Below are positions 1-7,700 of a DNA stretch of 18,931 bases, piece by piece. The translations under genes were made by a program, and so were the position numbers. The stretch's first letter is position 1, and each line of letters opens with the position of its first letter. The notes beneath the pieces are model-generated. The model saw only the letters and a list, made by a program, of their open reading frames with translations, did not search any database and had not been told where the DNA came from. Source of the DNA: Chamaesiphon sp. (GTDB lineage: Bacteria; Cyanobacteriota; Cyanobacteriia; Cyanobacteriales; Chamaesiphonaceae); NCBI GenBank assembly GCA_026785875.1, contig JAJAZF010000216.1, positions 1-18,931 on the forward strand. The letters run 5' to 3'.

Positions 1-290
1 AGCTTGCGATCGAATGTCACATCCTCCAGATCCAACAGCAGCGAAATTTCATCACTCTGAGTGTAGCCATAAACCACCTTAAAGCCCGATTGCATCAAGT
101 GTTGGAGTGTAGCAACCATGTGGTCGCGAAACACTGGATCGAAGGGTGCTTCAAATTTAAATACCTCTTTAGTTAGGCGAGTAAAGCTGCGCCCATCGAC
201 TCTAGCTACCATGAATATTCCAGGTAAAACGTAGAGATCGTTGGTGGTTTCAAATACCCGCATTTGCGTATCTAATTCATCAAACTTCAT
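1..290 (-). CDS. Thg1-like protein (3'-5' RNA nucleotidyltransferase), N-terminal part
   Basis: The open frame begins with ATG at 288-290 and runs without a stop to the window edge, giving about 96 residues; the rest lies outside. The visible part matches the catalytic palm of the tRNA-His guanylyltransferase (Thg1) family: VARVDGRSF at 28-36 carries the first metal-binding Asp (D32), and YTQSDEIS at 76-83 carries the second acidic pair (D80, E81). The 48-residue spacing resembles D29/D76/E77 of human THG1. Family members add nucleotides in the 3'-5' direction to RNA 5' ends; bacterial and archaeal Thg1-like proteins are known mainly for template-dependent repair of truncated tRNA 5' ends. 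The start codon overlaps the end of the upstream kinase gene by 11 nt, suggesting coupled translation. Family assignment is firm; the repair role is inferred from family and context. The later HINNLYN region cannot be checked here. Confidence 0.85.
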   Translation of the reverse strand, partial: MKFDELDTQMRVFETTNDLYVLPGIFMVARVDGRSFTRLTKEVFKFEAPFDPVFRDHMVATLQHLMQSGFKVVYGYTQSDEISLLLDLEDVTFDRK

Positions 291-729
291 CCGACCATTT
301 CTCCACTGCGAATTGCATTTCTGGTAATAATTTTACGTAATATAGCTCGTCGAAGCCTTCAGCATAATTAGGTAACTCTAGTCTTTTGGCTGTACCACCA
401 ATTCCTTTGTCGGGAATCTGTTGAGCTAGCGGACGCTGTTTATTTCTGGCGATCGCATCTCGGATTCGCGATTCAAAATAGTAACCGACAATCTTAAATT
501 TGTGCTGTTTAGCTGGCTCTATATATCGAGATCGATCTAGTTTTGTCGGATTGGTATTGTCGATAACTAAAAGCTGTTGAATATCTAAGCACGTCTCAAA
601 CATTCGCTGTTCACGATGTCTAGTTTTGAGCATATCTAAATTTATCCGCACATGAGTTAGTCCAAATTTGTGATGATAAAAAGTGGATTTGCCACAGGCT
701 TGAATACCGATAAATATTATTGCTTGCAT
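280..729 (-). CDS. PNKP-like P-loop polynucleotide kinase (AAA_33)
   Basis: A 149-residue single-domain kinase. The Walker A loop is GIQACGKST (8-16). D32 in NLDML sits where T4 Pnk and PNKP have the Asp that activates the 5'-OH. LVIDNTNP (54-61), then RSRYIEPAK (66-74) and IARNKQR (93-99), closely mirrors the 5'-kinase domain of eukaryotic PNKP (IDNTNP, RARYI, RNN-R), with R95/R99 as lid arginines. There is no phosphatase domain. Such enzymes move the ATP gamma-phosphate to a 5'-OH of RNA or DNA. The gene lies 12 nt after a small exported protein gene and overlaps the Thg1-like gene by 11 nt. A kinase that makes 5'-phosphate ends feeding a Thg1-type enzyme that activates and extends 5'-phosphate ends is a coherent pathway, but that is inference. 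It could also act on another small substrate, as in other AAA_33 kinases. Confidence 0.85.
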   Translation of the reverse strand: MQAIIFIGIQACGKSTFYHHKFGLTHVRINLDMLKTRHREQRMFETCLDIQQLLVIDNTNPTKLDRSRYIEPAKQHKFKIVGYYFESRIRDAIARNKQRPLAQQIPDKGIGGTAKRLELPNYAEGFDELYYVKLLPEMQFAVEKWSDEV

Positions 730-741
730 TCTATCTCTAGC

Positions 742-996
742 TTATCTTGGTGCTTTTTTCCAACCATTAGCAATCGCTTCTGACTCCGTGCAAAACCATT
801 TCTCTCCTTTTTCAGGAGAAATTATTGTTATTTCATAATCTTCCATCCCTGGAAGATGATATAGCTTTTTATCGTTGTTCCAAGATATATTGCCTTTGAT
901 ATTACAACTTAGCTTAGAGGTTATATCTTGTGAAGGAAGACGATTGGAAAATAGGGCAATGCCACCTACAACTATCATCGGGATTAATGCTTTCAT
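742..996 (-). CDS. small exported sunset-domain protein
   Basis: An 84-residue protein. Residues 3-16 form a short hydrophobic N-terminal stretch (ALIPMIVVGGIALF) that looks like a signal peptide or membrane anchor. The rest fits the sunset domain: CNIKGNIS (31-38), LYHLPG (45-50), EKWFCTESEA (65-74) and a closing NGW (77-79). C31 and C69 are the conserved pair and may form a disulfide in the exported domain. This domain is often found at the C-terminus of surface proteins and thermonuclease-like proteins; its biochemical role is not known to me. It is the first gene of the minus-strand cluster, 12 nt before the kinase. The upstream start region has no strong Shine-Dalgarno sequence. Co-transcription with two cytosolic RNA-processing enzymes is unexpected for an exported protein and may be incidental. 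Confidence 0.7.
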   Translation of the reverse strand: MKALIPMIVVGGIALFSNRLPSQDITSKLSCNIKGNISWNNDKKLYHLPGMEDYEITIISPEKGEKWFCTESEAIANGWKKAPR

Positions 997-1063
997 ACCA
1001 TATTTCTATTATCGGTAGATCTAGTATGCCCAGATCGCGATCGAAAGATATCTTCCATAAAAA

Positions 1064-1099
1064 TATGGTAAAGGCAATTCATGGAATGCCTTTACCATA
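1064..1099 (-). terminator. intrinsic terminator of glgB
   Basis: A perfect 13-bp inverted repeat, TATGGTAAAGGCA / TGCCTTTACCATA, has a 10-nt loop. Read on the minus strand it is followed by TTTTTATGG. It lies 22 nt after the glgB stop and before the start of the sunset-domain gene, so it separates glgB from the downstream cluster. The stem is AT-rich, so strength is moderate. Confidence 0.72.
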
Positions 1100-1120
1100 A
1101 ATATTGATACTTGGCGATAA

Positions 1121-3433
1121 TTATGTACCAGCGATCGATCGATTATCTCTCCACTCATAGGCGGCGGCGGTACGGTCGCGATCGATCTTGAGGATCAGTA
1201 AGCCCAGGGGTGGAATACAGATATCTAGCGAATATTTGCGGTTGTGACTCGACCATTCATCAGCCCATTTACCGCCGAGGTTGCCCATATTACTCCCGCC
1301 ATATTTCCGTGCGTCGCTGTTAAATAACTCGCGATAGAAACCGTGTTCGGGTACGCCAACCCGATAGTGAGAATGGGGCTGAGGCGTGAAATTGCAGATG
1401 ACTACTACACACTCATCGGTGTTTTTGTCACGGCGGACAAAAGACACCACACTATGACGAGTATCTGTACAGTCGATCCACTCAAATCCAGCCTCCTCAA
1501 AGTCTTGAGTATAGAGCGCGGGTTCGTGACGGTAGACATAATTGAGATCCGTCATGAATTGACTCATCTGTTGGTGCGGGGGATGTTGCAATAGTCGCCA
1601 TTCCAGATCCGACCAGACATTCCACTCGCTCCATTGGGCAAACTCCATCCCCATGAATAGAGTTTTCTTGCCAGGGTGGCTAAACATATAGGCATAGAGA
1701 CAACGCATATTTGCGAGTTTCTGCCATTCATCCCCAGGCATTTTGCCGATGATATTTTTCTTACCGTGGACGACCTCATCGTGAGATAGGGCGAGCATGA
1801 AGTTTTCGGTATGGTTGTACCACATACTGAAAGTAAGATTATTCTGGTGAAACTGGCGGAACCAGGGGTCCATCGCAAAATAATCGAGCATATCGTGCAT
1901 CCAACCCATGTTCCATTTGAGGTTGAAGCCCAAACCACCAAGATAAGTGGGTGCAGATACCATCGGCCAAGAAGTGGATTCTTCGGCGATCGATAATGCA
2001 CCTGGAAAATAACTGAAAATTAGATGATTTGTTTGACGCAAAAAGTCGGCAGCTTCAATATTTTCCCTGCCGCCGTACTCATTTGTCACCCATTCCCCCT
2101 CTTCCCGACAATAATCTAGATACAGCATCGAACTGACTGCATCAACCCGAATCCCGTCGATGTGGTATTTATCAAACCAAAATAAGGCATTAGCATAGAG
2201 GAAATTTCTGACCTCATTGCGCCCATAATTAAAGATTAAGGTTCCCCATTCCTTGTGTTCGCCTCGGCGCGGATCTTCATGTTCGTAAAGATGAGTGCCA
2301 TCAAAGAAGGGTAAACCATGCCCATCTCTAGGAAAATGCCCAGGTACCCAATCGAGTAGTACGCCGATATTTTCTTGGTGACAGCGATCGACAAAATACA
2401 TAAAATCTGCTGGGGAACCATGTCGCGATGTCGGCGCATAGTAGCCTGTTACCTGATAGCCCCAAGAACCATCAAATGGATGCTCGGAGATCGGTAATAG
2501 TTCGATGTGTGTGAACCCTAAATTTTGGACATAGGGAATTAATTTGTCGGCTAATTCTCGATAGGTGAGAAACCGTGCACCTGGATTGTAGTCAGAAACC
2601 GTGACAACGGGCGAGGTGGTGCCGTCGGGTAATTGGGCTGGTTCGCTGGCTGCTGCATGTAACCAAGAACCCAGATGACACTCGTAGACAGATATCGGCT
2701 GACTCAGTGTATCTGTATGACGGCGACGATCGATCCAATCATCATCTTGCCACTGATGGATGCTCAGATCGGCGACGATTGAGGCAGTTTTGGGACGTGC
2801 TTCTTGATAAAATCCGTAAGGGTCGGTTTTCTCATAAGGATCGCCAGCTTGATTTTTGATTTCATACTTATAAGATGTGCCGACAGTGAGTTCGGGAATA
2901 AATAACTCCCAAATTCCATTCTCCCGCCTTGCCATCTGGTGCTTGCGCCCATCCCAGTTGTTGAAATCCCCAATTACCGAAGTATTCCGCGCATTTGGTG
3001 CCCAAACGGCAAAATAGATCCCCTTAATCCCTTCAATCTCGATCGGGTGTGCGCCCAATTTTTCATAAATTCGATGGTGATTGCCCTCGGAAAATAAATG
3101 AATATCAAAGTTACTAATCAGGGGAGAAGTAAAGGCATACGGATCGTAAATCACCCGCTCATGCCCACCTTCAACAATCTTGAGTTGGTAGTTACTCAAT
3201 TCGGGTAGATCGATCGTGCAACTAAAAAAGTGCGGATGATGTACCGAGTGCATCGGATATTCTTGCCGTGCTGTGGGCAGCACCACCGCAATCGACTCGG
3301 CATTGGGAACGTAGCTACGCACTACCCAAACTTTTCGCCCATTTTCCTCAACTTGATGAGGGCCTAAAATCTCAAAGGGACTGGGATGTTGATTTCCCAC
3401 AATCTGGTCGATCTGTTCTGAGGCAAGATTCAT
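1121..3433 (-). CDS. glgB: 1,4-alpha-glucan branching enzyme GlgB
   Basis: A 770-residue glycogen branching enzyme. It cuts alpha-1,4 chains and re-attaches them by alpha-1,6 linkages during glycogen synthesis in the cytosol. The length is typical of the long bacterial form with two N-terminal beta-sandwich modules: an N1 module at about 10-115 and a CBM48 module at about 125-215 (YFAVWAPNARNTSVIGDFNNW at 140-160). The GH13 barrel follows, with GSWGYQVTGYYAP (322-334), DWVPGHF (361-367), the nucleophile region DGIRVDAVSSM (nucleophile D431), the acid/base glutamate in IAEEST (E484) and the transition-state stabiliser in LSHDEVVHG (D552). The C-terminal beta domain ends near GLLILKID. No catalytic residue is missing. 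The ATG at 3431-3433 has no clear Shine-Dalgarno sequence; a small palindrome occupies that position. No other glycogen gene is adjacent. Confidence 0.98.
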   Translation of the reverse strand: MNLASEQIDQIVGNQHPSPFEILGPHQVEENGRKVWVVRSYVPNAESIAVVLPTARQEYPMHSVHHPHFFSCTIDLPELSNYQLKIVEGGHERVIYDPYAFTSPLISNFDIHLFSEGNHHRIYEKLGAHPIEIEGIKGIYFAVWAPNARNTSVIGDFNNWDGRKHQMARRENGIWELFIPELTVGTSYKYEIKNQAGDPYEKTDPYGFYQEARPKTASIVADLSIHQWQDDDWIDRRRHTDTLSQPISVYECHLGSWLHAAASEPAQLPDGTTSPVVTVSDYNPGARFLTYRELADKLIPYVQNLGFTHIELLPISEHPFDGSWGYQVTGYYAPTSRHGSPADFMYFVDRCHQENIGVLLDWVPGHFPRDGHGLPFFDGTHLYEHEDPRRGEHKEWGTLIFNYGRNEVRNFLYANALFWFDKYHIDGIRVDAVSSMLYLDYCREEGEWVTNEYGGRENIEAADFLRQTNHLIFSYFPGALSIAEESTSWPMVSAPTYLGGLGFNLKWNMGWMHDMLDYFAMDPWFRQFHQNNLTFSMWYNHTENFMLALSHDEVVHGKKNIIGKMPGDEWQKLANMRCLYAYMFSHPGKKTLFMGMEFAQWSEWNVWSDLEWRLLQHPPHQQMSQFMTDLNYVYRHEPALYTQDFEEAGFEWIDCTDTRHSVVSFVRRDKNTDECVVVICNFTPQPHSHYRVGVPEHGFYRELFNSDARKYGGSNMGNLGGKWADEWSSHNRKYSLDICIPPLGLLILKIDRDRTAAAYEWRDNRSIAGT

Positions 3434-3438
3434 GAATA

Positions 3439-3452
3439 TTAACCCAGGTTAA
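3439..3452 (-). promoter_or_regulatory. palindrome in the glgB ribosome-binding region
   Basis: TTAACC-CA-GGTTAA (plus-strand reading) is a 6-bp-arm palindrome centred about 12 nt upstream of the glgB ATG, where the ribosome-binding site should be. It could be an operator half-site pair or a small hairpin affecting initiation. It is short enough to arise by chance. Confidence 0.2.
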
Positions 3453-3769
3453 AGCAAAAAAGCTGATTAAATTATTGATAATTAAACGAACTGACTACCA
3501 GTACCAAATGATAGATTTTTATACTGTTATTTTACAGATTTAAGTTCCGAAGTCTTGGCTGCTCGCTGACTCAACAGCCAATAAACTGCCATCATTGTAG
3601 CTGATCGGGGGATCGGGGCTAGGGAAATTTTACAGCTTGCACTAAGTGAAGCCTAAGTGTTGAAAGCGTTGTGGCGATCTGGGATTTAAATCCCTGATTT
3701 TTGGTAAAAAACAACGCCAACAAGATCTCAAATCAGCAATGCCAGGAAAATTAGAGCTAAATTACTATA
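3453..3769. other. noncoding gap upstream of glgB; weak hairpins only
   Basis: I see no gene here. The stretch holds a possible minus-strand -10 box TATAAA (plus-strand 3518-3523) for glgB without a convincing -35, a 7-bp hairpin TTGGCTG/CAGCCAA (3555-3561 with 3575-3581), and the nested palindrome at 3666-3717 listed separately. Confidence 0.4.
3666..3717. repeat. nested palindrome (GCGTTGT ... GGGATTTAAATCCC ... ACAACGC)
   Basis: A perfect 14-bp palindrome, GGGATTTAAATCCC (3681-3694), lies inside a 7-bp inverted repeat, GCGTTGT (3666-3672) and ACAACGC (3711-3717). The TGATTTTT just after the inner palindrome is terminator-like on the plus strand, but no plus-strand gene precedes it. It may be a repeat-element remnant. 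Confidence 0.4.
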
Positions 3770-3925
3770 CTCACATCTTGCACCAATACAGAAAGACTAG
3801 TAAAAGCAGGGATGTGAGGGTACCCACAAGGGGCACCCCTACAGGTTAATTATGTCGGGGTGCCCCTTGTGGGTACCCTAGGGTTGTCGCAGTGATAATA
3901 ACTCTGTATTGGTGCAAGATGTGAG
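3770..3925. mobile_element. MITE-like nested inverted-repeat element 1 (156 bp)
   Basis: The outer arms are a perfect 23-bp inverted repeat (3770-3792 and 3903-3925, starting CTCACATCTTGCACC). A second perfect 23-bp inverted repeat lies inside (3817-3839 and 3857-3879, starting AGGGTACCCACAAGG), with a 17-nt loop. The element has no coding capacity. Perfect terminal inverted repeats, short length and an internal hairpin are typical of miniature inverted-repeat elements. It ends 17 nt from the stop codon of the flavoprotein gene at 3943 and may serve as that gene's terminator. No clear target duplication was found. Family and mobilising transposase are unknown from this window. Confidence 0.7.
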
Positions 3926-3942
3926 CAGATAAACTTGGGCGT

Positions 3943-4533
3943 TCAGGGATTAATCGATCGCGTTTGCCATTCCCCATCCAGCAACTCATACAAATAGCAA
4001 CTCTGCGGTTCGCCTCGCAACTCCAAATGCGTGACAGCTACAGCTTCGAGCAACAATAAACAAAAAGTATCTAACGGCTGATTTGGATCGGGCTGGGGTG
4101 GATTCAATGCTGCTGGATCTGCACTCCTATCGGCTCCAGGAGTCTCCCAAGCAAACTGAACGCGCCCAGCATCAGACATCTGCTGCCATGCCTCTTGACG
4201 AGCCTTGTGGTGGCTGGTGGTGGTATCTGCGGCGATTAGTGTCAGTGTTCCACTCAGCCGAAACTGCTCCCGCGTCTTGGGAAAATACCAACATACTTCC
4301 GCCCAGTCTGAAGCACCTGCTAGTAAATTTATGGCTTTTGTCGATCGAATATCCGTCACGAATTTGAGCTGACTCACGGGATCTAGCCAGCCGCGAAATA
4401 CCATCGTCCGATTTTCAGGACGGTGGCTAGCATCCACTGTCGCCAGTTGAACATAGCGGGCATAAGCTAGACTGCGGTTGCGATGTAACGCCCGTGCGAT
4501 CGGAGATCGCCAAGGTGGGAGAGGATGATTCAC
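3943..4533 (-). CDS. PPOX-class FMN-dependent flavoprotein (Alr4036 / Npun_F5749 type)
   Basis: A 196-residue split-barrel flavoprotein resembling pyridoxamine 5'-phosphate oxidase. Family features include PPWRSPIARALHRNR (6-20), the strand YVQLATVD followed by RPENRTMVFRGW (38-49), TDIRSTKA (60-67), which supplies basic residues for the FMN phosphate, WYFPKTREQFRLSG (82-95), and a C-terminal WQTRSINP. The pattern is that of the cyanobacterial Alr4036-type subgroup, whose substrate is not established. These proteins bind FMN, usually as dimers. It should not be named pdxH on this evidence. The gene is transcribed divergently from nrdJ across a 241-bp gap. The ATG at 4531-4533 is preceded by no strong Shine-Dalgarno sequence; the start is supported by the conserved N-terminal PPWRSPI block. 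Confidence 0.85.
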   Translation of the reverse strand: MNHPLPPWRSPIARALHRNRSLAYARYVQLATVDASHRPENRTMVFRGWLDPVSQLKFVTDIRSTKAINLLAGASDWAEVCWYFPKTREQFRLSGTLTLIAADTTTSHHKARQEAWQQMSDAGRVQFAWETPGADRSADPAALNPPQPDPNQPLDTFCLLLLEAVAVTHLELRGEPQSCYLYELLDGEWQTRSINP

Positions 4534-4620
4534 AGTTGGTAGTTAGATTCGATCGAGAGTGAGTATTTAGTTCGGAAATTGGGATTAATTAAGATTAACT
4601 AGGACTTACGTACTTAGCCG

Positions 4621-4638
4621 ATAGGTTTGCAAACTTAT
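4621..4638. promoter_or_regulatory. imperfect palindrome between divergent genes
   Basis: A perfect 10-bp core, GTTTGCAAAC (4625-4634), sits inside an 18-bp imperfect palindrome. Its position between the divergent flavoprotein and nrdJ genes makes an operator possible. It does not match the NrdR, NtcA or LexA consensus known to me. Confidence 0.2.
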
Positions 4639-4701
4639 TTTAATCGTAGATCCGCCATTAGACGGCGATCGAAGCTCTGGAAGTAACGTATATCAATGGT
4701 T

Positions 4702-4740
4702 TTGACAACGTTGATTTATCTTGCGTACATGCTTTATATT
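4702..4740 (+). promoter_or_regulatory. candidate nrdJ promoter
   Basis: TTGATT (4711-4716) and TATATT (4735-4740) are 18 nt apart; a better -35-like TTGACA occurs at 4702-4707 but sits too far from that -10. Transcription from here would give a leader of roughly 25-30 nt before the ATG at 4775. The assignment rests on box similarity alone. Confidence 0.3.
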
Positions 4741-4774
4741 ACTAATTCTGTTCAAAATTTAGCATAGCTCACTC

Positions 4775-7700
4775 ATGGTTAGAGAACTTAACCGAGTTCG
4801 TCACGGATCTGGATCGAATGAGGAGAATTCACTCCCAACTCAGCCACAATTGGACTTTCCAGCCAGCGCACCTACGGCAAATCCTGTCTTCTTCAGAACT
4901 TATAGTCGCTTCACCGCCAGCGGCCGCGAGACATGGCAACAAGTCTGCACCCGCACCCTCAAAGGTCTGGTCAAGTTGGGAAAATTAACCGACGCAGAGG
5001 CTGATATCATCGATCGGATGCAACGTCAGGTAAAGGCGATGCCTTCGGGACGTTGGTTGTGGGTAGGTGGTAGCGAATGGCTAGAACAACCCCAAAATTT
5101 CTCTGGTGCATATAATTGTACTAGCACTAATGTCTGTGACTGGGCGGCTTTTGCCCTGATGATGGATTTGGCGATGATGGGTTGCGGTACGGGGGCGATC
5201 TTGGAACCCGATCTGATTGGCAATTTACCAGTTATTAAAAATCAATTAAACGTTGCAATTATTAGTGAAATTGGGAAGATTCCGATCGCGAGTCGTCAGG
5301 AATTAAGTAGTGTTGAAATTGCCGGAGACAGAGCCACAATTAAGGTGGGTGATAGTCGTCAAGGTTGGGTAAATTCCTACAAGATTTTACTAGAATTGTC
5401 TAGTGACGATCGCTTCAATGGTGAAGTACAAGTCTCGATCGATCTGAGCAACGTTCGTCCCGCTGGCGAACCACTCAAAGGCTTCGGCGGCGTAGCAAAT
5501 CCCGTCAGACTGCTAGAACTATACAAACGCTGTGGTGCTATCTTAAATAAAGCGATCGGCAGACAATTAAACTCAGTAGAATGTTGTCTATTAATTGATG
5601 AAGCAGCAGTAACTATTGTTGCTGGCAACATCAGAAGGTCAGCCGGAATGCGGCAATTTAATTCAGATGATATACTAGGTGCTACTGCGAAGGATAATCT
5701 ATGGCAACAGGACGAAAACGGTAACTGGAGAATCGACCCAGAACGTGATGCTCTACGGATGAGTAATCATACCAGAGTTTTCCATCACAAACCTACTCTA
5801 GAAGAGTGTGTTGCCGCAGTTCAGAAGCAATACTATTCAGGTGAAGGTGCAATTCAATGGGCTGGTGAAGCTGTCGCTCGATCGAATGCAGATTTATTGA
5901 CAACACCAGTATTAAAAGCTGATTTTCTGAAAGTTTATGAAGAAGGAACAGCAAAAGAATGGTTCCAAAATAATCATCCTAATTTAGATAAAAAAGAGAT
6001 CGATCATCGATTATCTCGGTTTGGACTAAATCCATGTGTAACTGCTGATACTTGGGTGCATACTGATTCAGGTGCTAGACAAGTACAAGACTTAATCGGT
6101 GTTCAGCATGGTACTTATATCAATGGTGAATTGTTTAGTACAACTAAAGATGGCTTTTTCTGTTCTGGTACAAAACCAGTAGTGAAATTGCAGACAAAAG
6201 AAGGCTACCAACTACGGTTGACAGCCAATCATCAAGTACTAAAAGTCACATCTCAAACTCAAAAGAGTCAATATACTCAATGGGTTGAAGCTGGCACATT
6301 AGCCCCAGGAGATCGAGTATTAATCCACAATCACCGCAATCTGGTGGCTTGGGATGGTTCAGGTACTGCTGAAACAGGTTGGTTGTTAGGTAGCCTCATC
6401 GGAGACGGTTGTTTTGCAACTCATGAAGCTAGCTATTCTGCTCAGGCTAAATTACGATTCTGGGGTGATACTCAGGTAGAAATGAAAGAGTACGCATTGC
6501 AATTAGTTAAATCTAATGTTGTTTGTGCAGATAGTCTCACGGGTCTTTATAATCAACATAATAAATACTATGAGATTAGTTCTGCTGGATTGAGAAAGCT
6601 GGCAGCAGAATACGATATCTGTCAAGGTCATAAAACTATCACGCCGCTCGTTGAATCAGCTAGTTATGATTTCTACTGCGGTTTCTTACGCGGTTTATTT
6701 GATGCCGATGGTAGTGTCCAAGGAACACAACAGAAAGGTATTAGTGTTCGGTTAGCTCAAAGTAACTTGAAGTTATTAGAAGCTGTTCAACGGATGCTAC
6801 TGAGAATCGGAATCGCATCTACCATTTACCAAAATCGTCGCGATGCTGGGATGCGGATGCTACCTGATTCAAACCGTAAATTAGCAGAATACTATTGCCA
6901 AGCTCAACACGAATTAGTAATTACTAATGATAATTTAGCTACTTTTCAAAGCCTAGTTGGTTTTCAAGAGCCGCTGAAAGCCGAACGATTAGATATGTTA
7001 CTTGCTGGCTATCAACGCAAACTCAATCGCGAACGTTTCACAGCAACTATATCAGCAGTTACTTCTGATGGCGAAGAAGTAGTTTATGATTGCACAGTTC
7101 CTGGCCCTGCTCGATTCGATGCAAATGGATTTGTCGCACACAATTGTGGAGAGATTTTAGGTACTAATTTCCACTGTGTTAGTGGTGATACGCTGCTAAT
7201 TACTCGCGATCGTTTAGCTAAAATTGAAGATGTAATTGGTCAAGAAATTGAGATTTGGAATGGTAATAATTGGAGCAAAGTAACTCCTTTTCAAACTAAT
7301 ACCAACCAAAAGCTGTACCGCGTTCAATTTAGCGATGGTACATATTTAGATGCAACTGAATATCACCGTTTCTTTGTAAAAGATCGCTTTGGCAAAGAAT
7401 ACAAAGAAGTCTTAACTAAAGACTTGATGGATACTAGCCGTTATCAGCTTCACACTGAACCATTCCAAATTCAGTATGAAAGTGGCTCAGATATCGATTC
7501 AAGCTATGCCTATACTCTGGGTGTGGCAGTGGGCGATGGTACGGTTGACCAAAAGAATCGGGCTAAGATTCGGTTATATGAAGGAAAGTCAAATCTAGTT
7601 GTAACGGGTCGTAAATCACCAGAACGTAACTACGACTACTTACCTGCTTTTACTGACGTTACCGAATTAGATTTCTCCGCAGAGTTTCTCAAAGCACTAA

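Noticed and set aside
1..290. Thg1-like gene as a truncated pseudogene
   Set aside because: The frame is open to the window edge with intact motifs; the truncation is caused by the window boundary.
1564..2001. 145-codon minus-strand frame inside glgB, and other frames overlapping glgB
   Set aside because: They lie in other frames of a gene with complete branching-enzyme motifs, show no family signature and have biased composition; they are shadows.
3434..3942. tRNA or other structured RNA gene in the glgB upstream gap
   Set aside because: The palindromes present do not form a cloverleaf and no tRNA T-arm sequence was found.
4534..4774. Cobalamin riboswitch upstream of the B12-dependent reductase
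   Set aside because: No B12-box-like sequence was seen, and the 241-bp divergent gap leaves little room for the structure plus a promoter.
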